Shown: in pieces, positions 38,832 to 51,816 of the stretch
How positions within the stretch are numbered: position 1 is the first letter of the stretch
Layout: every line of letters begins with the position of its first letter
Source of the DNA: Tausonia pullulans
Taxonomy: Eukaryota; Basidiomycota; Tremellomycetes; Cystofilobasidiales; Mrakiaceae
NCBI GenBank assembly: GCA_951802195.1
Contig: OX637628.1
Location: 744,001 to 808,000 of the forward strand
Reading direction: 5' to 3'
DNA length: 64,000 bases
Program-made: the position numbers and the translations under genes
The notes under the pieces: generated by a model
Told to the model about the DNA's origin: nothing
Seen by the model: only the letters and a program-made list of their open reading frames with translations
Database searches by the model: none

Positions 38832-39868
38832 TTTGAAGAATGTAAGAAGTGAAGGAGAGAGAGTGGTGGGTGGAGTTCAACTGTGAGCACGCGCGGTCGC
38901 GCCGAAAAGTCTTCGGCGGAGGGTTACGTTCCGCGGGCTCCCGGCCCGCCGCCGTAACCAAGGCCGTTAGTGGGCGAGGTTACAGCCGTCACCCTGTCCG
39001 CCCTCGCGAGTTCTCGCCTACAACGGCGCTCCATATCCATTTGGGTGGGCCACACCTTGCCTTCTCGCCTCTGTCGACGTCCTGGGAGTCCTCAGGGCCG
39101 CAGTGATGTGAGCCTTTCACAGCACTGACCGTTGTGCCTGACCCCTTGCGTCCACCGACCCCCTGCCGGACCTGGCCGCTGGCAGGTGCTCCGTTCCTTC
39201 CGTCTCCTTCCACACCGTCATCTTTGAAGTCTCACGCGCTCTCTGGTCGCGGCGGGCTTCAACATTAATGATCCTGTCCCTCCTCTATCAGCCAATCAAT
39301 CTATTGGCGATCTAGGGGCACCAGGGACCCATTCATCCGGGTCCAAGCTGGTCAAGAGGTTGGAGCGCCTAGTCGTCAGTGCGCACAACACTGCACGTCA
39401 TAACCCCTGACCCCTACCTCCTGACGACCCCATCAATTGCGATGGTCTTACTTAAGAGTACCATGTCAGCGTGCCCGCGTCCTCGTGTGTATGGGTCACG
39501 GATGTGCTGGACGCTGCGGGTGTTACGGCAGGCGCCAAAGGTCTGGTAGCATCTCGCCTGATTCCATGCAATGATCATGCCACTCATTTACACCGATCTG
39601 CCACATGAAGGTTTAGCCACTCTCTGTGCTCCGCCTTGATTCTTGGCGTGCGTGCTACCAGTGCTTATGCACAGATAGAGATTCACTACAAGCTTCATAT
39701 CAGTGAGACAACTCAATCGATTGAGTTTGGACAACTTAACTTGTGTCCTTTCATCACCCTGATCTGATCTTTATTACATGATCCTTCTCTCTTCAACTAA
39801 TGACCAATCGTCAGAAAATACATCTACAACAGGAAGGGCGACTTGCTTACATTTTTCAATTTTTTATC

Positions 39869-39911
39869 TGTATTAAAGTCATGAATTTTACGTAGGGGAC
39901 GAGATAAACCC
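39869..39911 (+). repeat. Degenerate 43-bp direct repeat, copy A
   Basis: The core reads TGTATTAAAGTCATGAATTT and continues into TACGTAGG-GACGAGATAA. It matches copy B at 40403-40444 with a handful of differences over about 43 bases, in the same orientation, 534 bases apart. The class of the repeat is unknown. Confidence 0.6.
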
Positions 39912-40402
39912 CATGGGCGATAGCGAGTCGTAGCTAGGTAGACGGAGGGCGAAAATGACAGAAGAGTTGGAAGGAAAGCAAAAGATGAGTATGGGCATAG
40001 GCCCATTGATAAAGGTAAAATATCAAGATGACCAGCTGTATCAAGCGGTGGTCATTGCCTATGTCTAACCTTACTTCCTTACCTACTCGTGACCTGCTTT
40101 TCACCCAGAATCGATGACGGTGCCGACAGCAGCACCAGCCATCTGGCCACTGTCAGCCCTCCACTTCGCACTCGACTGCCAATGCGTCTGCCGGATCGTA
40201 GATGCGATCTTGCGGATCTCATCGTTTGTGACAGGGTCGAGGGCTGCGTTATTGCTGTATCTCTGCCTGCGGACAAAACGCCATGTCCGGGTTACATAGA
40301 TGCAGTGGAGGAGGAAGGTCACCCTCGTCGGCGACGGCCTAGGCAGACAAGCATCTGCAGAGAGGGAGGATGGGATGGGAGTGTTTATCTACTGATTTTT
40401 TT

Positions 40403-40444
40403 TGTATTTAAGTCATGAGTTGTACGTAGATGACGAGGTAACCC
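40403..40444 (+). repeat. Degenerate 43-bp direct repeat, copy B
   Basis: The core reads TGTATTTAAGTCATGAGTTG followed by TACGTAGATGACGAGGTAA. It is similar to copy A at 39869-39911 and preceded, like it, by a run of T (here eight). Confidence 0.6.
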
Positions 40445-40825
40445 TATTGATTGTTTCGCATTGGAGACTAGAGAAATAGGTTGAGATACGTGAGATTTGA
40501 CTATTCCATTGATTCCTGGTTCCTGGGCCCTTACAGTCGAGCTGTCATCGTTCCTTCAGTGTGTTTCTGATCTAGTTGTTTCTCATGTTCCAATCCGGGC
40601 TCATTCTCATTCTGGATTTGGATTTCAGCAGCAAGGGTAGACGCAATTTTGCTCCCTGTCGGCGCAGATATACGGCGACCGGCGCCGGAAGTGTCTTCCG
40701 CCGGCCCACACACGTGCGCGCTCAGGACTCGTCCACGAAGTATTGTCATTCTAATGCATCACATCGTGCGAGCCAGTCGACTAGCTCTTCCTTTTGCTTT
40801 TGTTCTTCCTCCTTCCTCACCCAAG

Positions 40826-43800
40826 TTAACCCTCGAGGAGAGCAAGCACCGCCTCGTCACCCATCGCCCGGAATGCCTCGCGAGCCTCGCGCGCCGGCCG
40901 ACCGACACTCGGGTTGTCGACGACTGCGCAGCTGGCGAGGACTTTCTTGACGACTTGCACCTTCATGCCGAGCGATTCGAACGTCGCTGGAGCAGCGTTG
41001 AGAGTCGAGAGGATGGTGAGCGAGGTGAGCGCTGACGGCTTGCCAGAGAGAACCCGGCTGAAGAAGAAGGTCGTCAGCTTGGAGTCATCATCTTCTGATC
41101 AAGATCACGATGCGCTATGTACTCAAAGACAGGTCGTACTGCCTCAACGTCATGAAGGGCGAGTCCACCGATGACTCGAGACATGGCCTCGATGTAGGCG
41201 TCTGCACGGGTGAGGCGGAGAAAGATAGAAAGAAGGAAAGTCAGCGTGGACCAACGAAGAGGACGAATAGGGAGCGACGCACCCGTTCCAGAGTTCTCGA
41301 ACGTCTCGAGGACGAGCTCCTCAACAGCTGTCTTGGAGGCCGCTCCAAAGTTGCTGCCTGCAGAGGTGGCGACGCAGGCGAGCGCGTGGACCATCGAAGA
41401 CGCAATCTCGGGCTCCGGCAAGCGCGCACCGGCGACGAGCTCCGTGATGAGGGCTGAGAGGAAAGATGATATCAGTCTCCATGCTGGTCGAAAAAGGATG
41501 TTTGAGTTATAGGCACTCACGGTCGACCCTCGTCTGCGAAACCATGAGAACTCCAAGACCCTCGGCAGCGTGGTTGCGAATCGAGATCGAGGCTGGATCC
41601 GAGACCGACTTGACAAAGGTCCTCTGGAGCTGCGGCTGGAAGGGCCGAACAAGGTGAGGAACCCTCTGAAGGAGGATCGTGAGAGTGCCGAGGCTAAGTT
41701 GAAGCAAGATGAAAAATGCGTCAGGATCGAGCGTGGCAGGCAGATAAGAAGTGGTAGGCGCACATAGCGTTCTTGACCGCGGGCGGGAACGTTTGCGAGC
41801 TGATGACCCGGATAAGTGGACCCGTAAGCTGGACAATGTAGGGCTTGATACCAGGCTCCGAAGTGCGGAGGACGAGATCCCCGATTCCACCAGCGGCCTG
41901 CTCTCGCTGCTCGTGGGTTCTATGTCACGCAGGAAAACGTCAGAAGCTGCCCTTGCTGGAGCTTGAGGGGACAACAATGGCGAGACGTACCCTCCGAGAA
42001 CTCCAGCAAGCAGGATGGGGACGATCGACTGGACACCCTTGGGGCGCGAGAATCCGGCGACTTCGTTGCCAGGGGCGGCTGTCGCCTCGATGCTGCTCCT
42101 GAGTGGGACAACAAGGTCCTCGAGCTCGTCCTTGGGGACAGACTTGACGAGCGCCTCGAGGGCCTCCCAGGCGGCCTCGACAACTGACAGCTCGCGGTCG
42201 GCAAACGCGGAGATGAGCTGCCGGACCCAGTCGACGCGGTAGTCGGCAAAGTCCTCTTCCGTGACCTCGCAGAAGGTGCGGCTGTAGGATCAAGGGTATC
42301 AGTCAAGCTCTATCACCAGTCCACGCGTCCTACTGACAAGCACTGAAGGCCGGTGACACGGCGGGCGGGTGTCTCACCGCGGGCCCATCCGAGGAGGATC
42401 ATCATGAGCGAGTGAATGCCCTCCTGGTCCTCAACGGACTGCATGAGCGTGCGCATCGTGTCCCTGATTTCGGCGAGGATCTCCTCGTCCTTCTCTGTCT
42501 CGAGCGCCTTGGCGATCGGAGTAAGGAGTTGGGCGAGCCGACGGCTGAGCGCGCCTCCAGCGACCGAAATGAGCGAGCCGAGAGCACGAGCGTTGAAAGC
42601 GGAGATGGGGTGCGTGATGAGTGTCGGGATGACAACCGGGAAGATGGTGTTCGCCCGAACCTGAGAGGAGGAGGGGGAAGTCGACGAAGGAAGCAAAGTG
42701 AGCAGACGCCCAAGCGTTATGAAGTCTGCGCCACGCCCACTCACCGACATGACCTCCTTGATCGCCCGGAGAGCGGTCTCGGAGCTCTCGCCAGGGGTGC
42801 GGAGCGCCTCGAGTAGGGTTGGGACCGTCTGGTCGATCGCCTTAGTGCCGAACTCGCCCTGAGACATCTGATTGAGCGAAGAAAGCAAGTACGTCAGCGA
42901 CGGTCAAAGCTGAAGATGTCCAAGCTTGCGACGAACCTGGTCGAAGACGCGAGCGGCAGCAGCGCGGACATCAGCATTCTCATCAATGAGAGCCGTGCGG
43001 ATGGCAGCAATGATGGCATTCTGATGCTCCTCCAGCTGGTGATCGGCGGCGCTGTCGCTGGGAGGCACAAGAAAGAAGACGTCAGATGAGCGGGTACATG
43101 AAGAGTAGCAGCAGCAAAAGACGTAACGACGCACAGAAGCTCGGCGAACGCAAGGCATCCTCCCTCACGCAGGGCAGGGTTGGATGAGGTGACGCTTTGG
43201 CGGAGGATGGGAACCATGTCCTGCAAAATCCGGTCTCCGTTTTTGCGGCAAAGCTCGGCGAGGGTCCTCGAGGCAGTCTTGATTGGCAAGAAAAAGCGTC
43301 AGCAAGGAAGAGCACTGCAGCGATGGAAGAAGGGACCGGTCAGTTGGACGCACCTCCTTCTGCTCGTGTCCAGGGCTGGAGAGTAACGAGATAACCATGT
43401 TAATAACCGACGGAAGGATTTCACGGACTAAGCAGGGAGCAACAGTCAGTTCGGGGTCGCATCTCGGCATGGCCGGGCGAGAAAGAGATCTCACGAGTCC
43501 TGGGCGTGTCTGAGATAGGCGAGCCGAAGGCTGTGTCAGCAGGTGCACCAGAGAGCTTGATCAAGGGAGCAGACCGCTTACTCTGAACGAGCGCCTTCCA
43601 AATGTGGATGGATCCGGTGCGGACGGCGTTGACGGCGTCCTGACGAACAACGTAGAGCGTCGAGAGAACACGGTCACGCTTCTCCTGACCAAGAACATCG
43701 AGGAGGACCTTCCGGGTGGAGTCGACTCCACCAGTCTCGGCGCCCTCCTCCTCCTCGATCTCGGCCTTTCCGCTGATGCCAGTGATACGGAAGAGGAGCT

Positions 43801-46800
43801 CTCCGATGAGCTGGATGGACGATTGCTGCAGGACAACGACAAGGATAATGGTTAGCAAGTGCTGGACGCAACCCATCAGCGGAACGACGAACCCTGATGC
43901 GCCAGTTCTCGTCGACCATGCCTTTCTCGAGCTCGGGCAGGAGAAGGTCGACGGCCTTGGTCGAGTAGTTGCTGATGATCATCTTTCCGGCGCGCATTGA
44001 AGCCTCACGAACTACATGACGTGGTCATGACTTGAGGTCAGCCCGGGCGATCAAAAGGACCAACGAGACGAGGCTGGAGGCACTTACCGAACTCGGACTC
44101 GTCTGCGAGTCCGCTGAGGATGGGCGGAATGATGCGCCCGAGGTGAGGAGCAAAGCGGTGTCCGAAGGTGGCTGGGAGGTATACTAGCAGGGAAATGAAT
44201 CCCTCGCGGACGTAAGGGCGTGGGCTGCTCGCGTTCGTAATAATTTCGGGGAGGAGCGCCTCAAGACGGTCCATACCGAGGCCAGAAAGGACCTCGGAAA
44301 GACCCTGCGCGGCACCCTGACGATCGACACCGGACGTATCTGACCGAAGGGTCTGAAGGAGCTGCTGGACGAGGTCCGGGAAGTTGACCTCTCCGAGACG
44401 TTCGACGAGCGTTCCGAGCGCCTTAGCGGCCGTTGCACGAGCTTCGGGGACGGGGTCGACGAGGACAACATGGACAAGGGGCAGGAAGGTGATAACTATA
44501 TGGAAGAGGGGAGACAAGTCAGCCGAGAAGCTGGAGTAAGGCTCAAGGGCGATGACGCACGGTAAGGGGTAAAGTCCTTGGGGTCAGTGAGAGATGACAA
44601 GTTGCCGAGAATCTGGACAGCCTTGCGCTTGCTCGTCGCGCTTCGCTCGCGAAGACCGCGCTCGATGATCGGAGCGACGAGGGCGAGCGAGGGAGAGTCA
44701 ATGAAGTGGGCGAACGACGTGTTGAGGAGCGCCCCAAGAGCAGCGTTCGTCTTGCTCGTCGGGTCGACGAGGGCCTTGAGAAGTGTCGGGACGAGGGCCT
44801 TGATCTCCGGGTTGTGAATGACCTCTCCGAACTTCTTGAGACTGGCATTGGCAGCCTTCCTAACCTGGGCGCTATGAGAGGGAGGAGAGGAGGAGGGGAA
44901 TCAACGTCAGGATTTTTCAGCACAGCAGAAACTATGCAGATTGAAATTGACTTACTGCGAGTCAGTGAGGACGGCAGTGAGCTCCGGGATAATTGTCGGA
45001 AGCGATTGCGCAAGCTGGCGCGGAGCACAGAAGGCCATGGCTCCCAGGAGTTCGATGGATCCCTTCTTGGTACGCCACTGCTTCTCCTCGAGACCCTCGA
45101 GAAGCGAGGGGAGGACGATGTTGACGCAGTGACCCGAGAGACGCGACATCATGACACGCGACGCATCCTGAGTGGCCTCACGGACGTCGGCAGTGTCGTC
45201 GCCGAACGAGGAGAGCAGAAGAGGAAGAATAGCAAGGACATAGGGTTCAAAGACACGTCCGAGCGTGGCCGAGAGGGTCTCGAAGGCAAGGAGCGCACCC
45301 TGCCGGGACATGAAGCTCTCTTTGTCCTTAGCAGCCTCGCGAAGCTTGTTAATGAGGTCGAACTCTTTGATGGCCGAGAGACCACGGCCCTTGACGACTC
45401 CAGCAAGACCGTAGGCGGCTCCGCGGCGCTCGGCGTATTTCTTGCCATGGATGAGGAGGTCGTAGAGACGCGCGACGAGCCCGGGAACCTCGGGCTGCAT
45501 CCTCTTGACGAGTGCCGGGATACAGTCAGAGACGGCGGCCTGGACGGCCTCCGAGGGCGTCTTGAGCGCCTCGACGAGACGGTCGACGACTTTGGAGATC
45601 CGCGGGTCGGACTTGTCGAGGAAACTGGCAAGGCGACCGAAGAGCTGGAGTAGCGAGTCATGTCAGCGATGTCGATTACAAGGTAGCATGAGTAGTACAC
45701 ACAATGACAAGAGCCTCCGAGATGTGGTCTCCGGCCTCGGTGGAGCTCTTGGAGCTCAGATTGGTCTCAAAGACCTGGATAAGCTCTCCAAGCTTCACCT
45801 GGCCGTGAGCGTCGATGACGGCCGCTCCGGCGTCGAGCATAGCTCGGCGGACGGCACCGCTGCGGTCTCCGAGGGCCTCGGACTTGACGAGGAACTCGAA
45901 GAAGGGAACAAGTGTCTCCGGTGTGTAGTAGGGCGCGAGCGAAGTGAAGGTGTGACCGACAGCGAGGCGGATGTGGAACGGGTCCGACCGGTCGAGTGAC
46001 TCCTCGCGGATCATGCCAAACTCGTCGAACTCGGGAGCGAGGATCTTGGCGCGCTCAACGTACAGCTCCTCGAGGGCGATGATGACATCCTCGAGCGTCT
46101 CTGGGTGGGCGGCAACGCCCTCGGCGAAGGCGTGAGCACAAGCAGAACGGACGTAGCTGTTGTCGTACTCTGTTTAGGGGTTGAGCTCAGGTCAGCTGGT
46201 GGGCCAGGTTGCCACTGATGGTGATGCTGTACGGCACGACACACCAAGGAAGGGTAGAAGCAACGGCGGGAAGGTGTCCGGAACGTCGAGACCGTTGTCC
46301 TCCCAGAGGTGGCGAGCAAGACGGGCGTTCTGGGCGTCATCGTCGTGGCAAGCGATCCAGAGCTCGTTCGAGTAATCGAGCTCAGTGAGGTCGAGCGGCT
46401 GAAGGGCCTGAAGGGTAGCGTTGCGGACAACAACCTCCGGGGAGAGCGTGCCCTTGATAAGCGCATCTATCTCGGCGTTGGAGGCGTTGTCCTTGATTGC
46501 CTCGCCAAGATCGATGAGAGCAGAGGCTGCATCCTTACGAAGAATGGGCTGGGTGCCGATGAGTTGAAGGATGTCGCTGATGGTCGAGAGGCGGGGGAAG
46601 GCGGTATCGGAGACTTCGAGTCCAGCCGTTCACAAAGACGGGTCAGTGAGGACGAGAAGAAGACGGGCGACGGAGGTCATGCTCACACTCTCCACAATGA
46701 AAGTTCATGACCTCGAGCGCGAGGGCCAGCTGCTCGGTCGTCGTGTCCTCCTCGCCTTCGAGTCCGCTGTGAGCACCGCCCTTGGCGATGACCGTGGTCA

Positions 46801-49800
46801 GAAGGGGCGTGACGTAGGCGTATGTCGCGGCGTCAAATGGCGCCTGCTCGCTGAGAGCGCGGAGACGATAGAGAACGCGGATGACAAGACCTAGAGGGTC
46901 ATCAGATCGCATCAACACAGATCTGGCAAGGGTTCAATACCTGTAAGAGACTCAGACGCACCAGAGAGGCTCTCGGCCTGCATCTCCTCTGGGATCGACT
47001 TGACACCGTAGTTGCGAAGGATGGCGACACCGACGAAGGGCCTCATAAGGCCAAGTCGGGAGGAGCAGCACTCGCCAAGGAGCTGGAGGCCAGAGAAGAC
47101 AGACGGATCAGAGACTGCTCTAACTATCACACATAATCTTTCTTCACTTACAAGGAACGTCCGGAAGGCTTCCTCGCCAACGAGGAATGCGCCCTTCTCA
47201 AGCGGACCATTGAGGATAGCCTGGATGGCGTCCGTAAGCTGGGCCTTGAACAGGTCAATGTTGGCGTAAACGAGGCTCCTGATGAGCGCCAGCCCACGGA
47301 GCATTTCGCTCCGGACCCGAGCGATCTTGGCGCGCGTTTCTGACTCGGTCGCGAGCTGAGCGTTGATGAGCGCCTGGTCGGCTTTGGAGATGATGGGGGC
47401 ACCTCCGGCAGCCTTCTTCTTCGCGGCGGCGGACTCGCGGACCTCCTGCTCCCATTTGTCCATGGCAGCAGTTGCGCGGTTGCCGGCCGGAGTTGGGGCG
47501 GTCTTCTTCAGCGCGAGAACTGGAGCGTATATCAAGCAAGGTCAGCGTCTGTCCAAGCTCTCCATTTCAATGGAAGGAAAGGTCATAAAGTTAAACTAAA
47601 CTGACCATCAACAAAAGCGGTTCCGTCCGGGGTGGCCCAGATGCCGAGCTCCTGCGTGCCGATGAAGTCGAGGTGCTGCGGGTCGAGATCGTGGGTGACC
47701 TTGGCAAGGATTTCCGGGACGAAGATCTGGGGCGAGATGAAGGCGAGCGACTTGGCGGCAGCGAACGCGGCCGAAGCGAACTCGCTCGACTTCGGGGGTG
47801 CGCCAGCGGCGTCCCAAAGGAGCTTGGTGAGTTTGGTCGCGTTGCGCTCAACGAGGGCAGCGATGTTGACGCGCGCCGAGAGAGCGAGGTCGACGAAAGT
47901 TCGGTCAGCAGCAGCTCCGAGGACCGGGTGGTGGGCAAGGACGAGGAGCTCGGTAACAGCGTCCTCTTTGACCTCATCGGCGGTGCCCTCGTCGAACGAG
48001 ACGGCGGTGAAGAGGACTTGTCTAACACTCGCAGCGACGGCCTCAGGGCTCTTGGAGGTGTCCTCCTCGACAGCAGCCCTCAATGGAACCGTAGCAGACT
48101 CGCGTTGAATAAGGAATGCCTTGAGGGAGTCGCGGAGGACACGCCCAAAGACCTTGGGCCGGCGCTGGATGAGCGACCGGAGGACCGCAAGAGCTTCGCG
48201 GCGGGAAGCTGAGTGGGCGCTTGAGAAGGCGAGGTTGATGAAGGAAATTCCGGCGTGGATTCGAAGCGACTCATCCTTCGAGAGCTTGTCCTCGTTCCGC
48301 TCGATTAGCGCCCGGAGGGCACGGAGAAGCCAGACCTCGTCCGAGGCCGAGGCGGCCTTGCGCTGGACCTTGTCCCAGAGAATGAAGGACGGCTTCGGGC
48401 TTGTTGTCGCGATCGCCTGAAGGATGGGGTTTCCAGCGATGATAACGGCTATTTCGGCGTGAGTTCAAAAGCCAGGTCAGGATTTAGGAAGCAGGCACGT
48501 GACACAGTCAGAGAGCCCAGCCAGAGTAGCGACCAAACACTGACAGGATGGCTTGCTGCCGGACTTGGAGAGTGGGCCGAGCAGCGTGGCAACGGCAACG
48601 AAACCCTCGCCGACGCCACCAGTGACCGTGAGGGGTCCAGCGGCGACAGTCTTGAGGCTGCCGTCGGCGAGAGCCTTCGCGACGGCGTCTCCGAACTTGG
48701 CAGCCTCGGCGTTCCAGGCACCTTCCTTTTCCATTTCGCTGAGGAGCCAGAGGGTCTCTCCAGCGCAGCCGACGACAAGGCGCCGATTGACAGCCTTCGG
48801 GGTGGCGAGCTCCTTTGTGAAGGCGGCGAGGACCGGGGCAGGAATTGCAACACCGGCCGAGAGCGATGCCGCGAGATGAGGACTGAGCGCGTCGAGGAGA
48901 GCGGCCAGGGCAGCTTCGGCCGTGTTCTCTTTGGGGATGAGACCAGGGAGGACGGCAGCGACTTTGGATGAGAACGCAGACGACGGCGGGAGGACCCGAA
49001 GGAGGGCGTAGAGCGCAGCCCGGTGGTCAGCTGAAACGAACTTGCCCGACTTGAGGACGGTAACGATCTCATCCCCAGCCTTCTCGCGGGTCGTGACATC
49101 CGTCATCCGGGGGACAAGGACATCGAAGAAGTGGACGGCGGCGGCCCGGACCTCGGATTTAGCTGACTTGGTGCTGGCGAAGACAAGCGCAACCATTGCC
49201 GTCTCGCTCTTTGCTGGGAGGGGCATGGTGAGAGGAGAAATGAGCGACTCGAGCGCCTGGAACGAAGACGTCGGCGCGCGAACGGCGTTCTTCTCCACAG
49301 ACGCGACGACGGCCTCGACTTCTTCGGGCGTCAGGCACGAGGCGAAAAAGTCTCGGAGAGCGTTCTGTGTAGATCAGACAAACGTCAGCCGATGGGGTAG
49401 AGTTGAACGACGTGGAACCGAGCGTCGCCTCGACGTACGCGGACGTGACTAGGGGCAGGCGAAGGATCGGCGACGGCCGCTCTCCAGGTTTCGATGATGG
49501 CGGCCTTGGACGCTTCGATATAGCCCCTACCGATGCCTCCAACAGCGCCCTTCTCAGTCTCCTTGCCGGCGCGGAGGTGCAGGCAAACGTCGACGACGAG
49601 CCCGAGCAAAGGCATGCTGCGTCGAGGCGCGAGCGCATCCGAGGCGGTCGAGGTGAGGACCTGGAATACGGGTGCAATAAAGGACGAGTTCTGTGGTGGA
49701 AGGGACAAGTTGGAGACGACGTTAGGGTCCTGCAAGCAGGCGGCAACATGTTATCGAGCTTGCTTTGGGAGAGAGAGGACGCGCCATTCGGAACAGCTTG

Positions 49801-50506
49801 CGAACGCGCTTGACGGCAGCTTGCCGGACGGCAGTCTTAGCTCCATACTCCTCATCAAGCACGGAATCGAGAGCAGCGGCGAGCATGGGGATGAGCGTCT
49901 GCCATTGCTCCTCCTTGGTCGTGCTTGACCCCCAGACCTGGACGATAGCCGCAAGGTGGAGGAGCAAGTGGTACTGGCTTGAGGCCGCTGTCGTCCGGTC
50001 CGGCGAGCGTTGGGTAGACTCAGCCTTGGCCCACTTGGCCCACTTGCCGAGGACGAGAGAGGAGTCGTCCGTCGAGGTTGACGAGAGCGACGAGAGCGCG
50101 TTGACAAGCGAGACGGTCGACGGAAGGTCGGAGTAGCGCGTCGTGAGGGAGAGAAGGAGGCCGACGACTGGAGCGAGATGCGTCGCCGGAATCTCTGTAT
50201 ACGAGACGAGCAGAAGAAGGGTCAGTCTAAGCCTGGAAAGGAGCCTGAGCCTCTCCTGCTTCTACGCCTGGCGGACGCACCGCCGTTCTTCGCGAGTTTC
50301 TCGATGGAGGTAAGCTCCTCCCTGCGTTCCTTCACGCGACCGCGACGGAGGACGTCGGCGACCTTTGACCAGTCCGTGCTGGGCCCACCGGTGGCCATCT
50401 GTCCTTCCTCATCGTCAGAGTCAGACTCGTTGTCCGAATGCGTTGTTGCAGAGGCGGCCCAGCCGGAGATGTCTTTGGCAGGCGCCCAACCGTCGACAGA
50501 GGCCAT
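40826..50506 (-). CDS. GCN1: Gcn1, ribosome-associated activator of the eIF2alpha kinase Gcn2
   Basis: Gcn1 binds ribosomes, including collided ones, and hands the uncharged-tRNA signal to Gcn2. It is one long array of HEAT repeats spread over more than 20 exons. The start at 50506 gives [16 protein letters not shown]; the next exon begins at about 50195 with [17 protein letters not shown]. The diagnostic eEF3-like segment is clear near 44.95-45.5 kb: [40 protein letters not shown] and [20 protein letters not shown]. Further left come [40 protein letters not shown]-like sequence (PRPYVREGF), and the last exon with [19 protein letters not shown] ending at the stop at 40826. The estimated length is about 2,600 residues, as in yeast (2,672). 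An upstream in-frame open region exists before 50506 but shows no conserved start. Several long open frames on the opposite strand are shadows. Confidence 0.96.
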
Positions 50507-51816
50507 TCGGCGTTCGGACGAAAGGAGTTTGGAGAGGCGGGGGGGTTTGGAGACGGGTTCCGTGGTCGAGGGAATAGTGGCAAGAGTCGAGGGGAGAAGG
50601 AGAAGGGATTCGGAGGAAGAGTGTGGACGACGTCGGCTCAGGGGGAGATTGACGACGATGGTGGTGGTCGAAGTGGAAGTCGAGTCGAAGAGCGAAGGAG
50701 AGGAACTGGTCGCCGCGCGTCTCCCCCTCTGCCTCGTTTCCTGCCGCCTGTGCAAGCGCGCCTGAGGAGCCGCTCGATCTGTGGGCAAGTCATACGTAGA
50801 GCTTCTTGCAGCCAAGCCAGTAGGTTGTTGCCAGATAGTCCGCGCGATCTCGATGGTGCATTGGAGAACCGATGTTAGAAGGATCGTCAGGAACCCCGCG
50901 CGCGCGATGATCTCAACACCGCAGCTCTCCGCGTCCATTCAAGTCGCCTATTTACCCACGTCTTACACACTGTCCAGTTGCGCTTCGTGCGGGTCTCCTC
51001 TTCAAAAGGGAGAGCGACCTGACGAAGAGGCAAAAGCGGTAACGGCATGGACCCACCAGTGACAGGTCTCTTGATCGGTCAGCCAGTTGAAGCCAGCAGC
51101 ATGTCTCCTGTGTTTGCTCATGCAATATGAGACAAGCCGTAGATACAGATGGTTGCCTCCGGACAAAGGAAAGTCTGAATGTAAAAAGAACTGCTCCGTC
51201 GCAAGTTAGCCCACGCCGGCTCCGGGCTTCCCTCGTCGTCACCGCTCGCGTTCAGCCGGCACTGAAGTCGGTCATCCCCTCTCGCTCGTTCTCCCCCAAA
51301 CGATAGCGCACTCATCCATCGACCGACCAGGCCAGGACTTGGACTGGCTCTCACCTCGAGCCCCCCCCCCCCCCCCTCCCCCCACCCCGACATCAGCTCT
51401 GCTCCGCCAGAAGAGGCTCAAGTCGACGTCTACCGCTGGGCCACTCGTTGCCGTCCCCTCTCTCCTCACCAGCTCCCCCTCTCTTCCTACGTTCGCCTTA
51501 CTCCTCCCTACTTCTGGATCTCCTTCGCCCATCTAGCTTATCATCGACACATCGGACAACTCTTGTCTCTCATCCCAATTGGCGTCAGCTTATCCTGGTA
51601 CTCGTTGCTACCTCAGCATCGCCGCTGCAGACTCGCTCCTGTCTGTCAGTTATCCTCTCATTCAAGTTCCTACGTCAATGACGTGCATCCTGCCCCATCT
51701 TTCGTCCTCGAGACTGACAGTATCTCCGAGTCTGCCTGATTAGGTCCTGATACCCAGCTCTTTACCTCTCATTCTCTTGTTCGAACTTGCCTTCCTCTCG
51801 TCACCCGCTTCTTGAG
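50507..51816. promoter_or_regulatory. Divergent intergenic region GCN1 / HUL4
   Basis: The 1.3-kb stretch separates two start codons pointing away from each other and should contain both promoters. A homopolymeric C tract lies at 51361-51376, and the plus strand is pyrimidine-rich from there to the HUL4 start. The frame upstream of the GCN1 start stays open to about 50938, but it is not supported by similarity. No other gene is evident. Confidence 0.5.
51361..51382 (+). repeat. Poly-C tract
   Basis: There are sixteen consecutive C, one T, then six more C with an A shortly after. It lies about 440 bases upstream of the HUL4 start inside a long pyrimidine-rich stretch. Length may vary between strains or be a sequencing estimate. 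Confidence 0.9.

Larger units (their letters stand above)
38832..40825. promoter_or_regulatory. TEF1 promoter and AT-rich intergenic region
   Basis: The part from 38832 to about 39240 is GC-rich and should be the TEF1 promoter and leader. It contains a 6-bp inverted repeat with a 5-base loop around 38940. From about 39250 to 40600 the base composition changes to AT-rich, unlike the rest of the window, and holds a degenerate direct repeat listed separately. A minus-strand frame at 40101-40322 (73 codons) lies between the two repeat copies and reads partly like protein (RRQRYSNNAALDPVTND), but I cannot assign it. The last 200 bases are the 3' flank of GCN1. Confidence 0.5.

Noticed and set aside
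44706-45653. 315-codon open frame on the plus strand
   Set aside because: It lies opposite the eEF3-like HEAT segment of GCN1, which is unmistakable on the minus strand.
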